Shown here one piece after another: positions 1 to 10,402 of a stretch of 64,000 nucleotides of DNA. Source of the DNA: Sulfurovum sp. TSL6 (lineage in GTDB: Bacteria; Campylobacterota; Campylobacteria; Campylobacterales; Sulfurovaceae); the NCBI RefSeq assembly GCF_019972115.1, contig NZ_BPFJ01000002.1:434001-498000 (forward strand). The letters are read 5' to 3'. Position 1 is the first letter of the stretch. Each line of letters opens with the position of its first letter. A model generated the notes under the pieces. That model saw only the letters and a program-made list of their open reading frames with translations. It searched no databases and was not told the DNA's origin. Made by a program: the position numbers and the translations under genes.

Positions 1-285
1 GATAGGACCTTGTTTGATCTTAAATGTATTGTTAGAAGGATCATAGATCTCAGTACCTATGATGTCAGAAGGAAGGAGGTCGGGGGTGAACTGTACACGT
101 TTAAAGTCCAGTCCAAGTGTCTTTGCCAAAGCATTGACTGCAGTCGTTTTTGCAAGTCCGGGAACACCCTCTAGCAGGATATGCCCGCGACAAAGTAAAC
201 CTGCCAAAAGCCCTTCGATCATTTTATCTTGTCCGACAAGCACTTTAGAAATTTCTGTTTTGATGTTTTCTATGGTTTGACTCAA
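1..285 (-). CDS. MoxR-family AAA+ ATPase (5' part only)
   Basis: This is the N-terminal 95 codons of a MoxR-type ATPase; the rest lies beyond the left edge. The start is a TTG at 283-285, preceded on the minus strand by AGGAG at normal spacing; no ATG fits. The protein opens with the family's VLVGQD motif (about residues 16-21) and a Walker A variant GVPGLAKT (about 40-47). The FTPDLLPSDIIGTEIYD stretch is typical of MoxR proteins. MoxR ATPases act as chaperones that mature or insert metal cofactors, or assemble envelope complexes, usually together with neighbouring DUF58/VWA genes. Those partners would be to the left and cannot be seen, so the substrate is unknown. Confidence 0.9.
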   Translation of the reverse strand, partial: MSQTIENIKTEISKVLVGQDKMIEGLLAGLLCRGHILLEGVPGLAKTTAVNALAKTLGLDFKRVQFTPDLLPSDIIGTEIYDPSNNTFKIKQGPI

Positions 286-357
286 GTTACTCTCCTACAT
301 ATTGATGTGAAAAGTATACTTTTGTGAGGTTAATTGAAGGTTAATATCTGAGAAACC

Positions 358-3327
358 TTACTTCAAATACCCCATGGCTGTAGCGATAATGTCATCATCA
401 TCTTTACTGCGTGACTTGAGTACCACTCTCTCTTTAGTTTCATCCATGAATTCGATAAAGACATTTTCACCATACGAAGAGACTTTGGAGATACCTTTTT
501 CTCTTGCCAAGACCTTCATCACAATGACATCAATGAACTGTCTGGTGATCACATCCAGCTTTCCAAATCGGTCTGCTATCTCGGCTTCTATCTCATACAC
601 TTCTCCTGTACTTTCGCAAAGTGAGAGACGTCGGTAGAGTTCCAAACGCAACCTGTCTTCTTCGATCAGCTCTTCATTCAGGTACGCATCAATGGAGAGT
701 TTCATATCGATATTCTGTGCCACTTCCTTGTCTTGTCCGGAAAGTTCTTTAATGGCATCTTCAAGCATACGCAAGTAGAGTGAATATCCTATCTGTTTGA
801 TATGTCCCGACTGTGCTTCACCGATGATATTTCCTCCACCCCGTATCTCAAGGTCATGAAAGGCAAGTACTGCACCGCTTCCTAGATCTGAATGTGACTC
901 CAATGCAAGCAGACGACGTTTTGCATTGTCTGTAAGACGTTCCTTATCTGTGACCATGAAGTAGCAGTATCCCTCTTTAGCTCCACGTCCTACACGCCCA
1001 CGAAGCTGATGCAAGTCAGCGATACCGAAATTATCCGCACCATCAACGATCATCGTGTTAGCATGAGGCATATGGATCCCAGACTCTACGATCGAAGTAG
1101 AGAGCAGTACATCATACTCTCCCTCTCCAAAAAGCATCATCTCATCTTCAGTCTCTTTTGCTGAGATCTTAGAGTGAAGCACTGCGATACGTAGTTTAGG
1201 AAGTATCTCAAGCAATTGCTTCTTTTTCTCTTCTATCCCTGCAATAGAGTTAAAGACATAAAATATCTGTCCACCACGCCGCATCTCACGAAGTATCGCT
1301 TCTTTGATCACTTTATCATCATAACTCTTCACAAACGTACGTACCCCTTGTCGCTCAGTCGGAGGGGTAAGTATTTCAGAAAAAGACTTGACTTCAGACA
1401 TGGCAAGATTCAAAGATCTTGGGATCGGAGTGGCTGACATACTGAGAAGATGTACATCAATAGCTATCTCTTTGAGTGCCTCTTTCTGTTTCACACCAAA
1501 TTTATGTTCTTCATCGATAATGACAAGTGCCAGGTTTTTAAACTTCGCTTTGAGTAACGCATGGGTTCCCACAACCACATCAATCGTCCCTTCTTGCAAG
1601 CCTTTCAGTGTGGCATTCTTCTCTTTGGTTGTAGAAAACCTGTCCAGCTTGGCTACTTTGATATCATGTCCGGAAAAACGCTCCTTAAGGCTTTTGTAAT
1701 GCTGTGAACTCAGCAGAGTCGTAGGGGCGATCATCATGGCCTGATAACCATTTTTTACCGCTACGAACATCCCGTTCATTGCTACCTCTGTTTTTCCGAA
1801 TCCTACATCTGCAGAAAGCAGTCTGTCCATCATCCGGCCCGAACTCATATCAGCCAACATATCGTTGATGGCTCGTTCCTGGTCTTCGGTATGTACAAAA
1901 CCGGCCTCAGACATAAAGATAGCATGCTCTTCCATGTCGATTTTGAGTTTGATACCTTTTTTCAAATGACGTTGTGCCGAGAGGTTAATGATCTGTGAAG
2001 CGATCGCAAAAAGCTTCTCTTTGACTTTTTCTTTGAGCTTTTTAAAGCTGGCTTTCCCCAGCTTGTCAAGTATCGGTAATACACCGCCTTCAGCTACATA
2101 ACGATCTACCACTTCAAGGTTCGAGACGGGGATGAGCAACGCATCTTCATTTTGATAATGCATCACTACAAATTCACTGGTAGCTCCCAATACATCACGT
2201 TTTTCTATCCCTTTAAAGATACCTACACCGTAATTCTCATGCACCACATAGTCACCGGGCTTCAGTTCATCGAGTATGATCGTCGCTTTTTTGACCTTTT
2301 TTCGTTTAATGGGTTTGTTGAGTGAAAGAATGAGTTTATCTGCACCCAAAAGATTGACGATCCCCTCCTGGTAGACAAACTCTATATTTTCAAACGAGTC
2401 TAGTTCAGATCCACGTACGATACTCTCATTTTTTGCAATGATCGTGATCTTTTTATCTTTATGGGATTCAAGTAATTTATTGGGATGTACTGCTTCGAGA
2501 TCACGGTATTTATGCCCTTCTGGAATAGCCGGCAGTACAAATGACTCTCGTGGGACAAGCGGTTCATCCAGCTCATACACTTCTTTCAGTTCATCATCCA
2601 AAGCAGATGCCCATACTCCGTCAAACAGTGTTAGAGCGCTCTCTCCCAGATCATCCAGGTGCCATAATCCCAATGAATCTATGTCTTTTACAAAGGTATC
2701 ATAACTGCTTCGTTCAGTTCTGTTTCTCAGTGCTTCATGCTGGGTTTTATTTAGTGCCAAAAATGCCGGTCTAAAGGTCAAAGATTCCAACTCATCGCTT
2801 GAACGTTTCTGCGTACCTTCATCATAGTACTGGATGGCCTCTACCTCTTCATCAAACAAAGAGATACGGTAAGGTTTCGTGGCATCGATCGGATAGATAT
2901 CTATGATATCCCCGCGAAAAGAGACTTCTCCATGGCTGGCAGCAATGTCCGTAAAATGGTATCCCCACTGATACAGGGTATCTTTGAGTTCCGACAGGTC
3001 CAGGGTATCGCCAAATTCTATGGACCTGCTATCAAACAGTTCAGCTTTGGGGAAAGGAATAAGCAGCGTGCGCAGCGGTGAGATAAGTATCTTTCTCTTT
3101 GTACTTTTATAGAAAGAAGCTAACTGTATGAACAGCTCATGTATCTCTTCATCATAGGTACGCAGGTCTTCCCCTACGCTTACACGAAGATCTGGCAGAA
3201 TAAACGTATCAAATCCAAGTAAAACAGCTATATCCCGTATCTGAACTGCTTCTTTATCATCTTTACAGATAAGCAGTTTTTCTTCTTGTAACGCTTCTAA
3301 GTATTCGTAAATATTACTTTGGTACAT
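358..3327 (-). CDS. mfd: Transcription-repair coupling factor Mfd
   Basis: Mfd removes RNA polymerase stalled at DNA damage and recruits UvrA. The 989-residue protein has a UvrB-like N-terminal region, then a CarD/RID polymerase-interaction domain from about residue 353 (DELKPGDYVVHENYGVGIFKG). The motor follows, with Walker A GFGKT near 510, a DEEH box near 605, SATPIPR, and the GRVGRG motif VI. A C-terminal TRCF domain ends it. It is shorter than the E. coli protein (1148) but normal for Campylobacterota. Its start overlaps the end of folC by 14 bp, so it is last in the leuS-lptE-folC-mfd run and probably translationally coupled. Confidence 0.97.
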   Translation of the reverse strand: MYQSNIYEYLEALQEEKLLICKDDKEAVQIRDIAVLLGFDTFILPDLRVSVGEDLRTYDEEIHELFIQLASFYKSTKRKILISPLRTLLIPFPKAELFDSRSIEFGDTLDLSELKDTLYQWGYHFTDIAASHGEVSFRGDIIDIYPIDATKPYRISLFDEEVEAIQYYDEGTQKRSSDELESLTFRPAFLALNKTQHEALRNRTERSSYDTFVKDIDSLGLWHLDDLGESALTLFDGVWASALDDELKEVYELDEPLVPRESFVLPAIPEGHKYRDLEAVHPNKLLESHKDKKITIIAKNESIVRGSELDSFENIEFVYQEGIVNLLGADKLILSLNKPIKRKKVKKATIILDELKPGDYVVHENYGVGIFKGIEKRDVLGATSEFVVMHYQNEDALLIPVSNLEVVDRYVAEGGVLPILDKLGKASFKKLKEKVKEKLFAIASQIINLSAQRHLKKGIKLKIDMEEHAIFMSEAGFVHTEDQERAINDMLADMSSGRMMDRLLSADVGFGKTEVAMNGMFVAVKNGYQAMMIAPTTLLSSQHYKSLKERFSGHDIKVAKLDRFSTTKEKNATLKGLQEGTIDVVVGTHALLKAKFKNLALVIIDEEHKFGVKQKEALKEIAIDVHLLSMSATPIPRSLNLAMSEVKSFSEILTPPTERQGVRTFVKSYDDKVIKEAILREMRRGGQIFYVFNSIAGIEEKKKQLLEILPKLRIAVLHSKISAKETEDEMMLFGEGEYDVLLSTSIVESGIHMPHANTMIVDGADNFGIADLHQLRGRVGRGAKEGYCYFMVTDKERLTDNAKRRLLALESHSDLGSGAVLAFHDLEIRGGGNIIGEAQSGHIKQIGYSLYLRMLEDAIKELSGQDKEVAQNIDMKLSIDAYLNEELIEEDRLRLELYRRLSLCESTGEVYEIEAEIADRFGKLDVITRQFIDVIVMKVLAREKGISKVSSYGENVFIEFMDETKERVVLKSRSKDDDDIIATAMGYLK

Positions 3328-4480
3328 CTCTCTTCTTTTGCATCTTATTTAAAAATTCTTCTACGACATAAAATGACCCAAATACCAGGTAATGTTCATT
3401 TTTGTCTATCTTACCGTCAAAGTAGCTATAGTTGATACCTACTTTTTTGATTGCTTGTTCTATCTCACTTAAAGTGGTCGCTCTTTGTGAATGTATGGGG
3501 ATGATCTCTATACGTTTGACTTTAGGTTTAAGTGTTTGTAACACGGCTTCATAATCTTTGTCATCAAGACTGTTATAGATAAGGACCACCTTTTGATCCA
3601 ATGCTTTTTCTATGGCTTTTGCAGCTAAAGGATTATGTCCCACATCAATACGGATATTTTTTGTTAAGGGATAGAAACGTCCAAAGAGTTCCAAAGTGCG
3701 TAGATCATCTATCTGATAAGAGAGTTCCAAGATATCCAAAGCCTGCAGTGCCACTGAAGCATTCTCTACCAGATAATTTCCCCAGGATTTCTCTTTGGCA
3801 ATCACTTCCAGTTCACTCATCACCTGGCTTAAGGTTTTATGGATGTAGAGTCTTGCATCCTTCTCCTTCGCTATCTTTTCAGCGACAGTGAATACCTCAT
3901 CATACACTTGTGGCGCCAGCAACACTTGTTTTTGAATACTTCGTATTTTCGTACCGGCTATTGCCTCAATACTTTCACCCAAAAAGGCCTGATGGTCGAT
4001 GCCTATAGGCGTAATCACAGAAAGTGCTTTGTCACATACATTGGTAGCATCAAATTCTCCACCCAACCCTGCTTCCAAAACCATAAGATCACAATTTTCA
4101 AAGACCACAAAAGCCAACAGTGTCGTATATTCAAAGTAACTCAAACTTTCACTCAACTCCTTACCCAGGATGATAAAAAGTCTTTGATGTGCTTCTTCAA
4201 GTACTTCATCTGTACCGTCACTGCCATTGATCCAAATACGTTCATTGAACTTTAAAATATGCGGGGAAGAGAAGTGTCCTACCTTGAGACCACTTTTATA
4301 AGCTAAATGTGCGATCATACGACCCGTTGAACCTTTACCATTGGTTCCTACGATATGGACCGTTCTGGGGTGTTTAATATGCGGTTTCAATAGACCATAA
4401 GCCAAATGTACTCGCTTATGGTCTATCTCTTTATAGTACAGAGGTTTATTTTGAAGAAATGTATCAAAAGAGTCCATCAT
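3314..4480 (-). CDS. folC: Folylpolyglutamate synthase / dihydrofolate synthase FolC
   Basis: FolC adds glutamate to dihydropteroate and to folates, completing folate synthesis and retaining the cofactor in the cell. The 388-residue protein shows the Mur-ligase-type ATP loop TNGKGST near residues 45-51, the folate-binding HFSSPHILKFNERI segment, the ...GLGGEFDATN motif, and a late conserved DVGHNPLA. It overlaps lptE by 4 bp on one side and mfd on the other, so it is inside a tightly packed operon. The length is a little short of the usual 420, as is common in this phylum. Whether it is mono- or bifunctional cannot be told from sequence alone. Confidence 0.94.
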   Translation of the reverse strand: MMDSFDTFLQNKPLYYKEIDHKRVHLAYGLLKPHIKHPRTVHIVGTNGKGSTGRMIAHLAYKSGLKVGHFSSPHILKFNERIWINGSDGTDEVLEEAHQRLFIILGKELSESLSYFEYTTLLAFVVFENCDLMVLEAGLGGEFDATNVCDKALSVITPIGIDHQAFLGESIEAIAGTKIRSIQKQVLLAPQVYDEVFTVAEKIAKEKDARLYIHKTLSQVMSELEVIAKEKSWGNYLVENASVALQALDILELSYQIDDLRTLELFGRFYPLTKNIRIDVGHNPLAAKAIEKALDQKVVLIYNSLDDKDYEAVLQTLKPKVKRIEIIPIHSQRATTLSEIEQAIKKVGINYSYFDGKIDKNEHYLVFGSFYVVEEFLNKMQKKRDVPK

Positions 4481-4992
4481 TTCGTTTCTTTTAACATCCC
4501 TTTAGCACTGACGTAAGCCAAGAATTCATCCAATGCTTTTCCCAATCCTATACGTATAGCTTCCGTTCTCAGTGCAGAAGAGGTAAGAGAACTTTCTTGA
4601 ATCTCTGAGTCTACTATGCTCGAGATCGTTTTACTTACTTTACCTTCTTTAGTGACCATATCAAATTTTACTCTGGTATTTGCACGGTATCGGGTGACAT
4701 AACCCTCTTTGTATGAGAGTGGTGTGAACGTACTTCCTGCATAAGAGAGCCGGATTTGGCTTTCTGCCTGTGCTTTGGAAACCACACGTCCTTTAAATCG
4801 TGTGTAAACCAAACGGCTCATCTCATCTTTAATAAAAGGTGCATTTTCAGGTTCTGCTCGATCAACAATGACTTCCACATACACCGTATCGGAAAAAACA
4901 TTTTGGATCATATGAGAAGAGGGTTTATATCCGCACGCACTGACAAGTAAGACCATACTGACACTCATCCAAAATTTTACAATAGTACGCAT
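4477..4992 (-). CDS. lptE: LPS-assembly lipoprotein LptE
   Basis: A lipoprotein of 171 residues with a clear type II signal peptide: the lipobox VSAC puts the acylated cysteine at residue 20. The body matches the LptE/RlpB pattern: small, beta-rich, with GYKPSSH directly after the lipid anchor and a C-terminal helix (LGKALDEFLAYV). LptE plugs the LptD barrel that delivers lipopolysaccharide to the outer leaflet. The assignment leans on context as much as on sequence, since LptE is poorly conserved: in Campylobacterota this small lipoprotein gene lies between leuS and folC, exactly as here. It overlaps folC by 4 bp. Confidence 0.85.
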   Translation of the reverse strand: MRTIVKFWMSVSMVLLVSACGYKPSSHMIQNVFSDTVYVEVIVDRAEPENAPFIKDEMSRLVYTRFKGRVVSKAQAESQIRLSYAGSTFTPLSYKEGYVTRYRANTRVKFDMVTKEGKVSKTISSIVDSEIQESSLTSSALRTEAIRIGLGKALDEFLAYVSAKGMLKETK

Positions 4993-5015
4993 ACATCCCC
5001 CTCTTTTTATGTTTT

Positions 5016-7457
5016 TTAGCTCGGTTTTACCGCTAAATTCACCAATTTATTTGGCACAACGATCTCTTTAACGACACTCATACCCTCAAGCCATTTTGCT
5101 CCGGCTTCTTTTGCTGCAACTAAGATCTCATCCTGTGTAGCGGAAGGACTTACTTCTATCTCCGTACGTTTTTTACCACCTATCATGACGACATACAAAA
5201 CACTATCCTGCACAAAAACTTCTTCTTTCACTTCAAGAACAGCCTGTAGGTTTTTACGCTCAAACAATACTTCACTAAGTTCTGTCGTGACATGAGGAAT
5301 AATCGGTTCAAGAAGGTTGAGCATAATGTACATACCTTCAGTCCACACAGCCCCATCATCTTGTTTATCCAATGCATTCAGTGCTTCCATACATGCTGCA
5401 ATAAGCGTATTGAAGGCAAATGTCTTCTCATAAACATCTGAAGATTTTTGCAGTGCTTCATAGACTTTTACACGTGCAAGTTTAGATTCTTTACTCAATG
5501 TTCCCTGATCGATCTCAGGCAGACTGTTTTGTGTGACTTTCTCTTTTCTGTCATAGAGTTTTTTGATAAATCTAAATGCACCCTCTACGGCCGAGTCATT
5601 CCACTCAAGCTCTTTTGCCGGCGGTGCAGCAAAAAGAGTGAAGAGTCTGGCCGTATCTGCACCATACTTCTCTACCAGTGCATCCGGGTCTACCGTATTT
5701 CCTTTAGACTTACTCATCTTCGCACCATCCATCAGTACCATCCCCTGGGTCAAGAGGTTCTCAAACGGTTCATTGACATCATGGTAACCAAGATCACGAA
5801 GTACTTTTGTAAAAAAACGAGCATACAACAAGTGTAAAATGGCATGCTCGATCCCACCGATATATTGATCTACTCCCAACCAATAATTGGCTTCTTCTTT
5901 GTCAATACCTACTTCATTCCACTTCTTAGGATTGGTCGCATAACGGAACTGGTACCAGCTTGACTGTACAAAGGTATCGAGTGTATCTGTCTCACGAATA
6001 GCTTCTTCTCCACACTTCGGACAAGCACAGTGTTTCCATGTAGGATGGTTTTCAAGCGGGTTTCCTTCCCCAGTGATCTCAACATCTTCAGGCAGTGCAA
6101 TAGGAAGGTTTTCTATCTTTTCAGGGACAAGTCCACAACTTTTACAATGCACAAATGGTATCGGTGCACCCCAGTAACGCTGGCGGCTTACACCCCAGTT
6201 TCTGAGTTTGAAGTTTGTCGTGCCTTTCCCGAATCCCGCCTCTTCGAACATCGCAATGATCTTAGCCTTAGCCTCGTAATTGCCTAACCCTGTAAAAGCT
6301 GCAGAATCAACCAGTTCTCCTTCAAGCGTATAAGGAAGCTCTTCCCCACCACTGATCACTCTTTTGACAGGAAGATCATACTTGCTTGCAAACTCAAAGT
6401 CTCTCTCGTCATGTGCAGGTACCGCCATGACCGCTCCGCCGCCATAAGAAGCCAGTACAAAGTTCGCTGTCCATACCGGTATCTCTTCCCCTGTAAGAGG
6501 ATGGATCACAGTAATACCAAGAGGATACCCCTCTTTATCTGCCTGTGCTCTTTCACGCTCTGTCATATTGGCTATATCAGTGATCTTTTGAGCTACCCCA
6601 TCATCAAGTAGATCATGGTCAATCAGATACTTCGTGATAGGATGTTCCGCTGCAAGCGCAGAGTATGTGACACCATAGATCGTATCCGGACGTGTAGTAA
6701 ACACACTGTATATATCAAAATTTCCACCCAGTTTCTTTTGACTCTCAGCACTGAGTTCAAACTCAAATTCAAGTCCCTGAGATTTACCGATCCAGTTACT
6801 TTGCATCGTTAGTACCTGTGAAGGCCATTTTCCTTCAAGCTCTTTTAAGTCCTCAAGCAGGTCATCCGCGTACTTGATAATATCCAGGTAATACCCCGGC
6901 ATCTCTTTGAGCTGTACTTCATTGTCACAACGCCAACAACACCCTTCTTCGACCTGTTCATTTGCCAATACCGTATGACAATCTTCACACCAGTTTACCG
7001 TTGTAGACTCACGGTAAAGCAGTTTCTCTTCGAACATTTTAATGATAAACTCTTGTTCCCACTTCGTATAGAGTGTATCACAGGTAGCAAACTCACGTGT
7101 TTTAGAAAATGAAAGTCCCAGTGTATTGAGCTCTTTTCTCATATAATCAATATTCGAATAGGTCCATTCTTTAGGATGACGACCGTGTTTGATCGCAGCA
7201 TTCTCAGCAGGCATACCAAACGCATCCCAGCCGATAGGATGGAGTACATTAAAATCTTGTTTTCTGTAGTAACGTGCAAAAGCATCACCTATAGCATAAT
7301 TACGTACATGTCCCATGTGCAAACGTCCACTTGGAAAAGGGAACATACTCAAGATATATTTTTTCTTTCTGTTTAAGGCATCATCCGGTTCAAAAGCCTT
7401 CTCATCATCCCATCTGTTTTGCCATTTGGCTTCAATCTCACTTGGATTGTAACTCAT
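5016..7457 (-). CDS. leuS: Leucyl-tRNA synthetase
   Basis: LeuS charges tRNA-Leu with leucine. The class I signatures are present: the HIGH equivalent HMGH near residue 48 in the context [14 protein letters not shown], and the KMSKS loop ([14 protein letters not shown]) near 580. Between them lie a zinc-knuckle-like CEDCHTV...CCWRC segment and the CP1 editing domain (TTRPDTIYG, then the [11 protein letters not shown] segment). The reading frame is open to 7472, but the first ATG has no ribosome site. The ATG at 7455-7457 (protein starting [13 protein letters not shown]) has a GCGAG just upstream and fits the usual N terminus, giving 813 residues. It heads the leuS-lptE-folC-mfd operon. Confidence 0.96.
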   Translation of the reverse strand: MSYNPSEIEAKWQNRWDDEKAFEPDDALNRKKKYILSMFPFPSGRLHMGHVRNYAIGDAFARYYRKQDFNVLHPIGWDAFGMPAENAAIKHGRHPKEWTYSNIDYMRKELNTLGLSFSKTREFATCDTLYTKWEQEFIIKMFEEKLLYRESTTVNWCEDCHTVLANEQVEEGCCWRCDNEVQLKEMPGYYLDIIKYADDLLEDLKELEGKWPSQVLTMQSNWIGKSQGLEFEFELSAESQKKLGGNFDIYSVFTTRPDTIYGVTYSALAAEHPITKYLIDHDLLDDGVAQKITDIANMTERERAQADKEGYPLGITVIHPLTGEEIPVWTANFVLASYGGGAVMAVPAHDERDFEFASKYDLPVKRVISGGEELPYTLEGELVDSAAFTGLGNYEAKAKIIAMFEEAGFGKGTTNFKLRNWGVSRQRYWGAPIPFVHCKSCGLVPEKIENLPIALPEDVEITGEGNPLENHPTWKHCACPKCGEEAIRETDTLDTFVQSSWYQFRYATNPKKWNEVGIDKEEANYWLGVDQYIGGIEHAILHLLYARFFTKVLRDLGYHDVNEPFENLLTQGMVLMDGAKMSKSKGNTVDPDALVEKYGADTARLFTLFAAPPAKELEWNDSAVEGAFRFIKKLYDRKEKVTQNSLPEIDQGTLSKESKLARVKVYEALQKSSDVYEKTFAFNTLIAACMEALNALDKQDDGAVWTEGMYIMLNLLEPIIPHVTTELSEVLFERKNLQAVLEVKEEVFVQDSVLYVVMIGGKKRTEIEVSPSATQDEILVAAKEAGAKWLEGMSVVKEIVVPNKLVNLAVKPS

Positions 7458-7724
7458 AGTTTCTCGCTTCATTGTTGTGATTATTTAAGTAAGGAGATTA
7501 TATCCAATATGGGGTTAGAGATGAATTGAAAGGGATATATATGCTATCATCTGCATACTCTATCTGATTAGTGGAATATTTTCTATAGCACATCTAACAT
7601 CCAGGCTTAGGTAACATAGTGTTATCACTTTTTTCTACTGAATTTCATCTTCATATTTAGTTGTTTTATACCAATCAAAAGTAAAATTTAAATACAATAA
7701 TAGCAATAAAACCAAGGAGTTTGT
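7458..7724. other. Divergent leuS/dnaX promoter region
   Basis: An AT-rich intergenic stretch of about 267 bp between two diverging genes. No open reading frame or T-box-like element stands out on the leuS side. A short imperfect palindrome (GTAACA-TAG-TGTTAT, 7611-7625) could be a regulator site. On the dnaX side TACAAT near 7693 is a possible -10 box, and AAGGAG at 7714-7719 is the ribosome site for dnaX. Confidence 0.4.
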
Positions 7725-9563
7725 TTGTCTTTAGCCTTAGCAAGAAAATACCGTCCTGCAACTTTCGATGACCTCATCGGACAAGAGTCAGTTTCACAAA
7801 CACTCTCACTAGCACTTGAGGGTAACAGACTCTCACATGCCTATCTTTTTTCGGGACTTAGAGGGAGTGGAAAAACATCTACCGCCCGTATCTTTGCCAA
7901 AGCATTACTCTGTGAAAAAGGTGCGACTTCTCATCCTTGCGGTACTTGTACCCATTGTGTGATGGCAAGTGAAAGCAGCCATATGGATATTATCGAAATG
8001 GATGCTGCTTCCAACCGTGGTATCGACGACATCAAAGATCTCATAGAACATACAAAATACAAACCAAGCTCTGCACGTTATAAGATCTTTATCATCGATG
8101 AAGTACATATGCTTACGAATCAAGCGTTTAATGCCTTGCTTAAAACACTTGAAGAGCCACCTGACTTTGTGAAGTTCATACTGGCAACGACAGATCCGTT
8201 AAAACTGCCTGCTACTATCCTTTCACGTACACAGCATTTTAGGTTCAAAAAAATTCCTCAAAATCTTGTACTGATGCACTTAGAACACATCTTGGATCTT
8301 GAGAACATAGAGTATGAAAGAGATGCTTTGGACATCATCGCACGTTCAGGTGCAGGGAGTCTGAGAGATTCACTTACGTTGATGGATCAAGCCATTGTCT
8401 ACTCTAAGAACTTTGTCGATGTGAATACTGTTACAGGGATGCTTGGTATCATTGAACCCAGTCATTTGGAAACATTGCTCTCTGACATCATGGCCAAAGA
8501 CACGACAAAAGTGTTAGCCTTTATCAAAATGGCAGCAGATTATGAGGCAGAAATGATACTGGATGAACTCACACTCTATCTTAAAGAGTTGCTTCTCAAT
8601 GCAAAAGGAAAGTTCAGTCCTATGATCATAGAGCGTTTCTTTAGGGTGATCGCCGAATCTAAAAGCTTACTCTCTCTTGGAAGTGATAGTGGATTCGTAC
8701 TCTCCCTTACACTCTTTAAAATGATGGAATCTTTAGAGATAAAAGATATAGATACCATGATACGTGGCTTGGAACAGGAACTCAAAGGGGTTGAAGTGTC
8801 TGAAATAATGGTGACCACTCCCTCACCTGACCAAGCTGCACCCTCTGAAGTCATCACGATCACTGAAGAGGAGATCGTATCCACTCTTCCTAAAACTACA
8901 GCACCTAAAGCAGAACCTGTCCCAGAGGAGAAAGCACCTGAAGCGTTACCTGAGATGACAGAAAAACCAGTCATACACAATGAGCCTACCCCTCCTATAG
9001 AAGAAGAAAAAGCACCTGTCTATGTACAACCGGTTACCCAACCAGAAGTCACACAACCCTCTGCACCAGCCATCAATCCGCATCAAAAAACATTTGATGC
9101 TCTGGTAAAAAAACTTTATGACAGGGATTATGATCTAGGTGTTTGTTTTGAACGTAATATTTCCTTTGAAAACTTTGAAGATCATAAACTTACATGGGCT
9201 TCTATGGCAGAAGGTGAAGATAAAAAAATGCTCATCACCCATTGGGGACTTATCAAGATGTTCGTGAAAGATATTTTTGGTTTTGAAACCCAAATTATCA
9301 ATATCCCTAAAAAAAAAGTTAATACAGCACCCATAGAGGAAAAAGCGGAAGAGCCGAAAAAAGAGATCCCTGCACATCAGGATGCAGATGCCGCTTCCAT
9401 GATAGAAGATATCGAAATGAAAAGTTCTTGCATCGCCCCGGAAGCCGGAGAAACTGAAGCAGCCAAAGAGAAAGACCCTTCCACTCTGCTTGAAGAACCT
9501 ATGATCAAAGAAGCTATCGCTCTATTTGACCCCAAAAAAGTACGGATCAAGCGTAATAGTTAA
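7725..9563 (+). CDS. dnaX: DNA polymerase III subunits tau/gamma (clamp loader)
   Basis: DnaX is the clamp-loader ATPase. The start is TTG at 7725 with AAGGAG five bases upstream. Seen in order: Walker A GLRGSGKT (residues 44-51), zinc module cysteines C63, C72, C75 and C78, and the Walker B/DEVH box at 125-128. Next come sensor 1 (LATTDPLKLP), a clamp-loader collar, and a Pro/Glu-rich linker (about 375-445). A folded C-terminal region (about 447-525) and a charged tail ending FDPKKVRIKRNS follow. An unbroken run of nine A at 9309-9317 (codons 529-531) is followed by stops in both other frames, so slippage would give a shorter product. It is transcribed away from leuS. Confidence 0.96.
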   Translation: MSLALARKYRPATFDDLIGQESVSQTLSLALEGNRLSHAYLFSGLRGSGKTSTARIFAKALLCEKGATSHPCGTCTHCVMASESSHMDIIEMDAASNRGIDDIKDLIEHTKYKPSSARYKIFIIDEVHMLTNQAFNALLKTLEEPPDFVKFILATTDPLKLPATILSRTQHFRFKKIPQNLVLMHLEHILDLENIEYERDALDIIARSGAGSLRDSLTLMDQAIVYSKNFVDVNTVTGMLGIIEPSHLETLLSDIMAKDTTKVLAFIKMAADYEAEMILDELTLYLKELLLNAKGKFSPMIIERFFRVIAESKSLLSLGSDSGFVLSLTLFKMMESLEIKDIDTMIRGLEQELKGVEVSEIMVTTPSPDQAAPSEVITITEEEIVSTLPKTTAPKAEPVPEEKAPEALPEMTEKPVIHNEPTPPIEEEKAPVYVQPVTQPEVTQPSAPAINPHQKTFDALVKKLYDRDYDLGVCFERNISFENFEDHKLTWASMAEGEDKKMLITHWGLIKMFVKDIFGFETQIINIPKKKVNTAPIEEKAEEPKKEIPAHQDADAASMIEDIEMKSSCIAPEAGETEAAKEKDPSTLLEEPMIKEAIALFDPKKVRIKRNS

Positions 9564-9581
9564 GGAGAAAACCTCTCTCCT
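9563..9581. terminator. Possible weak hairpin between convergent dnaX and ymdB
   Basis: A 6-bp inverted repeat (AGGAGA / TCTCCT with a 7-base loop) covers the dnaX stop and reaches the ymdB stop. It lies where a shared terminator is expected, but no T-run follows on either strand, so the call is tentative. Confidence 0.3.
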
Positions 9582-10393
9582 CAGGTATCCATCCATGCCT
9601 TTGTCACTATTTTAGGTTTATCATCATAGATCTTTATCTTCTCCGCACTTATACAACGCCCGTCATCATCCAATTCAAACACAACCATTTGAAGCAGCGC
9701 TTTACACTCATCAGGTACATTGAAATGTCCTCCAATACCTGTAAGCACCCGTTTAATAGGTACATCTGAACCCATCCCTATCACACCGTCTCGGCAACCG
9801 GTCAAACCTACATCTGTCACATAACAGCAGCCATCATGTATCTGTAGATCATCGGTAGCCACATGGGTATGTGTACCCAGTATCGCAGATACATCATCTT
9901 TGAGCATATGCAAAATGACCTGTTTCTCTGAACTTGCTTCAGCATGCATATCAAGAATGATGTGTTTAAATCCTTGTGCTTTTAATTTCTCTACCTCTTC
10001 AACGATCATGGTAAATGGATTATCAGCCAGGGGCATCGTATAATGTCCCATAAGATTTAAGATCGCTGTTTTATGTCCTAAGAGGGTGGTTTCATAGATA
10101 CCTTTTCCAGGTGTAGATTTTGGGTAGTTCATAGGACGTATAAGAGGATAAGTGTCAAAGAGGTTTAGGATCTCTTTTTTATCAAAACTGTGGTTTCCAC
10201 CCGTCATCATGTCGATGTCGTAACCCAGTAGTTCTATACAGTTTTTTTCTGTTAACCCGAAGCCATGACTTGCATTTTCGTAGTTTGCTATCATGAAATC
10301 TACAAAATGCTCTTGTCTGAGACGTTTTAAATGGCGCTTGATCATCAAACGCCCTGGTTTACCTACAATATCACCGATAAACCCTATTTTCAA
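9581..10393 (-). CDS. YmdB-family metallophosphoesterase
   Basis: A 270-residue calcineurin-like phosphoesterase of the TIGR00282/YmdB family. Metal-binding motifs are all visible: GDIVGKPGR at residues 7-15, NYENASHG, GNHSFDKKE near 67, MHAEASSEK, and GTHTHVATDD. YmdB of Bacillus hydrolyses 2',3'-cyclic nucleotides and affects biofilm and motility decisions; the role in this phylum is not established. The start is TTG (10391-10393) with AGGAT upstream; no ATG precedes the conserved MKIGFIGD-like N terminus. It sits 9 bp after fabH in the same direction, so it is probably the last gene of the plsX-fabH run. Confidence 0.9.
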   Translation of the reverse strand: MKIGFIGDIVGKPGRLMIKRHLKRLRQEHFVDFMIANYENASHGFGLTEKNCIELLGYDIDMMTGGNHSFDKKEILNLFDTYPLIRPMNYPKSTPGKGIYETTLLGHKTAILNLMGHYTMPLADNPFTMIVEEVEKLKAQGFKHIILDMHAEASSEKQVILHMLKDDVSAILGTHTHVATDDLQIHDGCCYVTDVGLTGCRDGVIGMGSDVPIKRVLTGIGGHFNVPDECKALLQMVVFELDDDGRCISAEKIKIYDDKPKIVTKAWMDT

Positions 10394-10402
10394 ATTGATA
10401 TC

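Noticed and set aside
1216-1699. Plus-strand frames opposite mfd and similar frames opposite leuS, hemN and the activase gene
   Set aside because: They are antisense shadows of strong genes, without ribosome sites or family features.
7458-7724. T-box leader for leuS
   Set aside because: The conserved T-box bulge sequence and specifier hairpin are absent, and T-boxes are not expected in this phylum.
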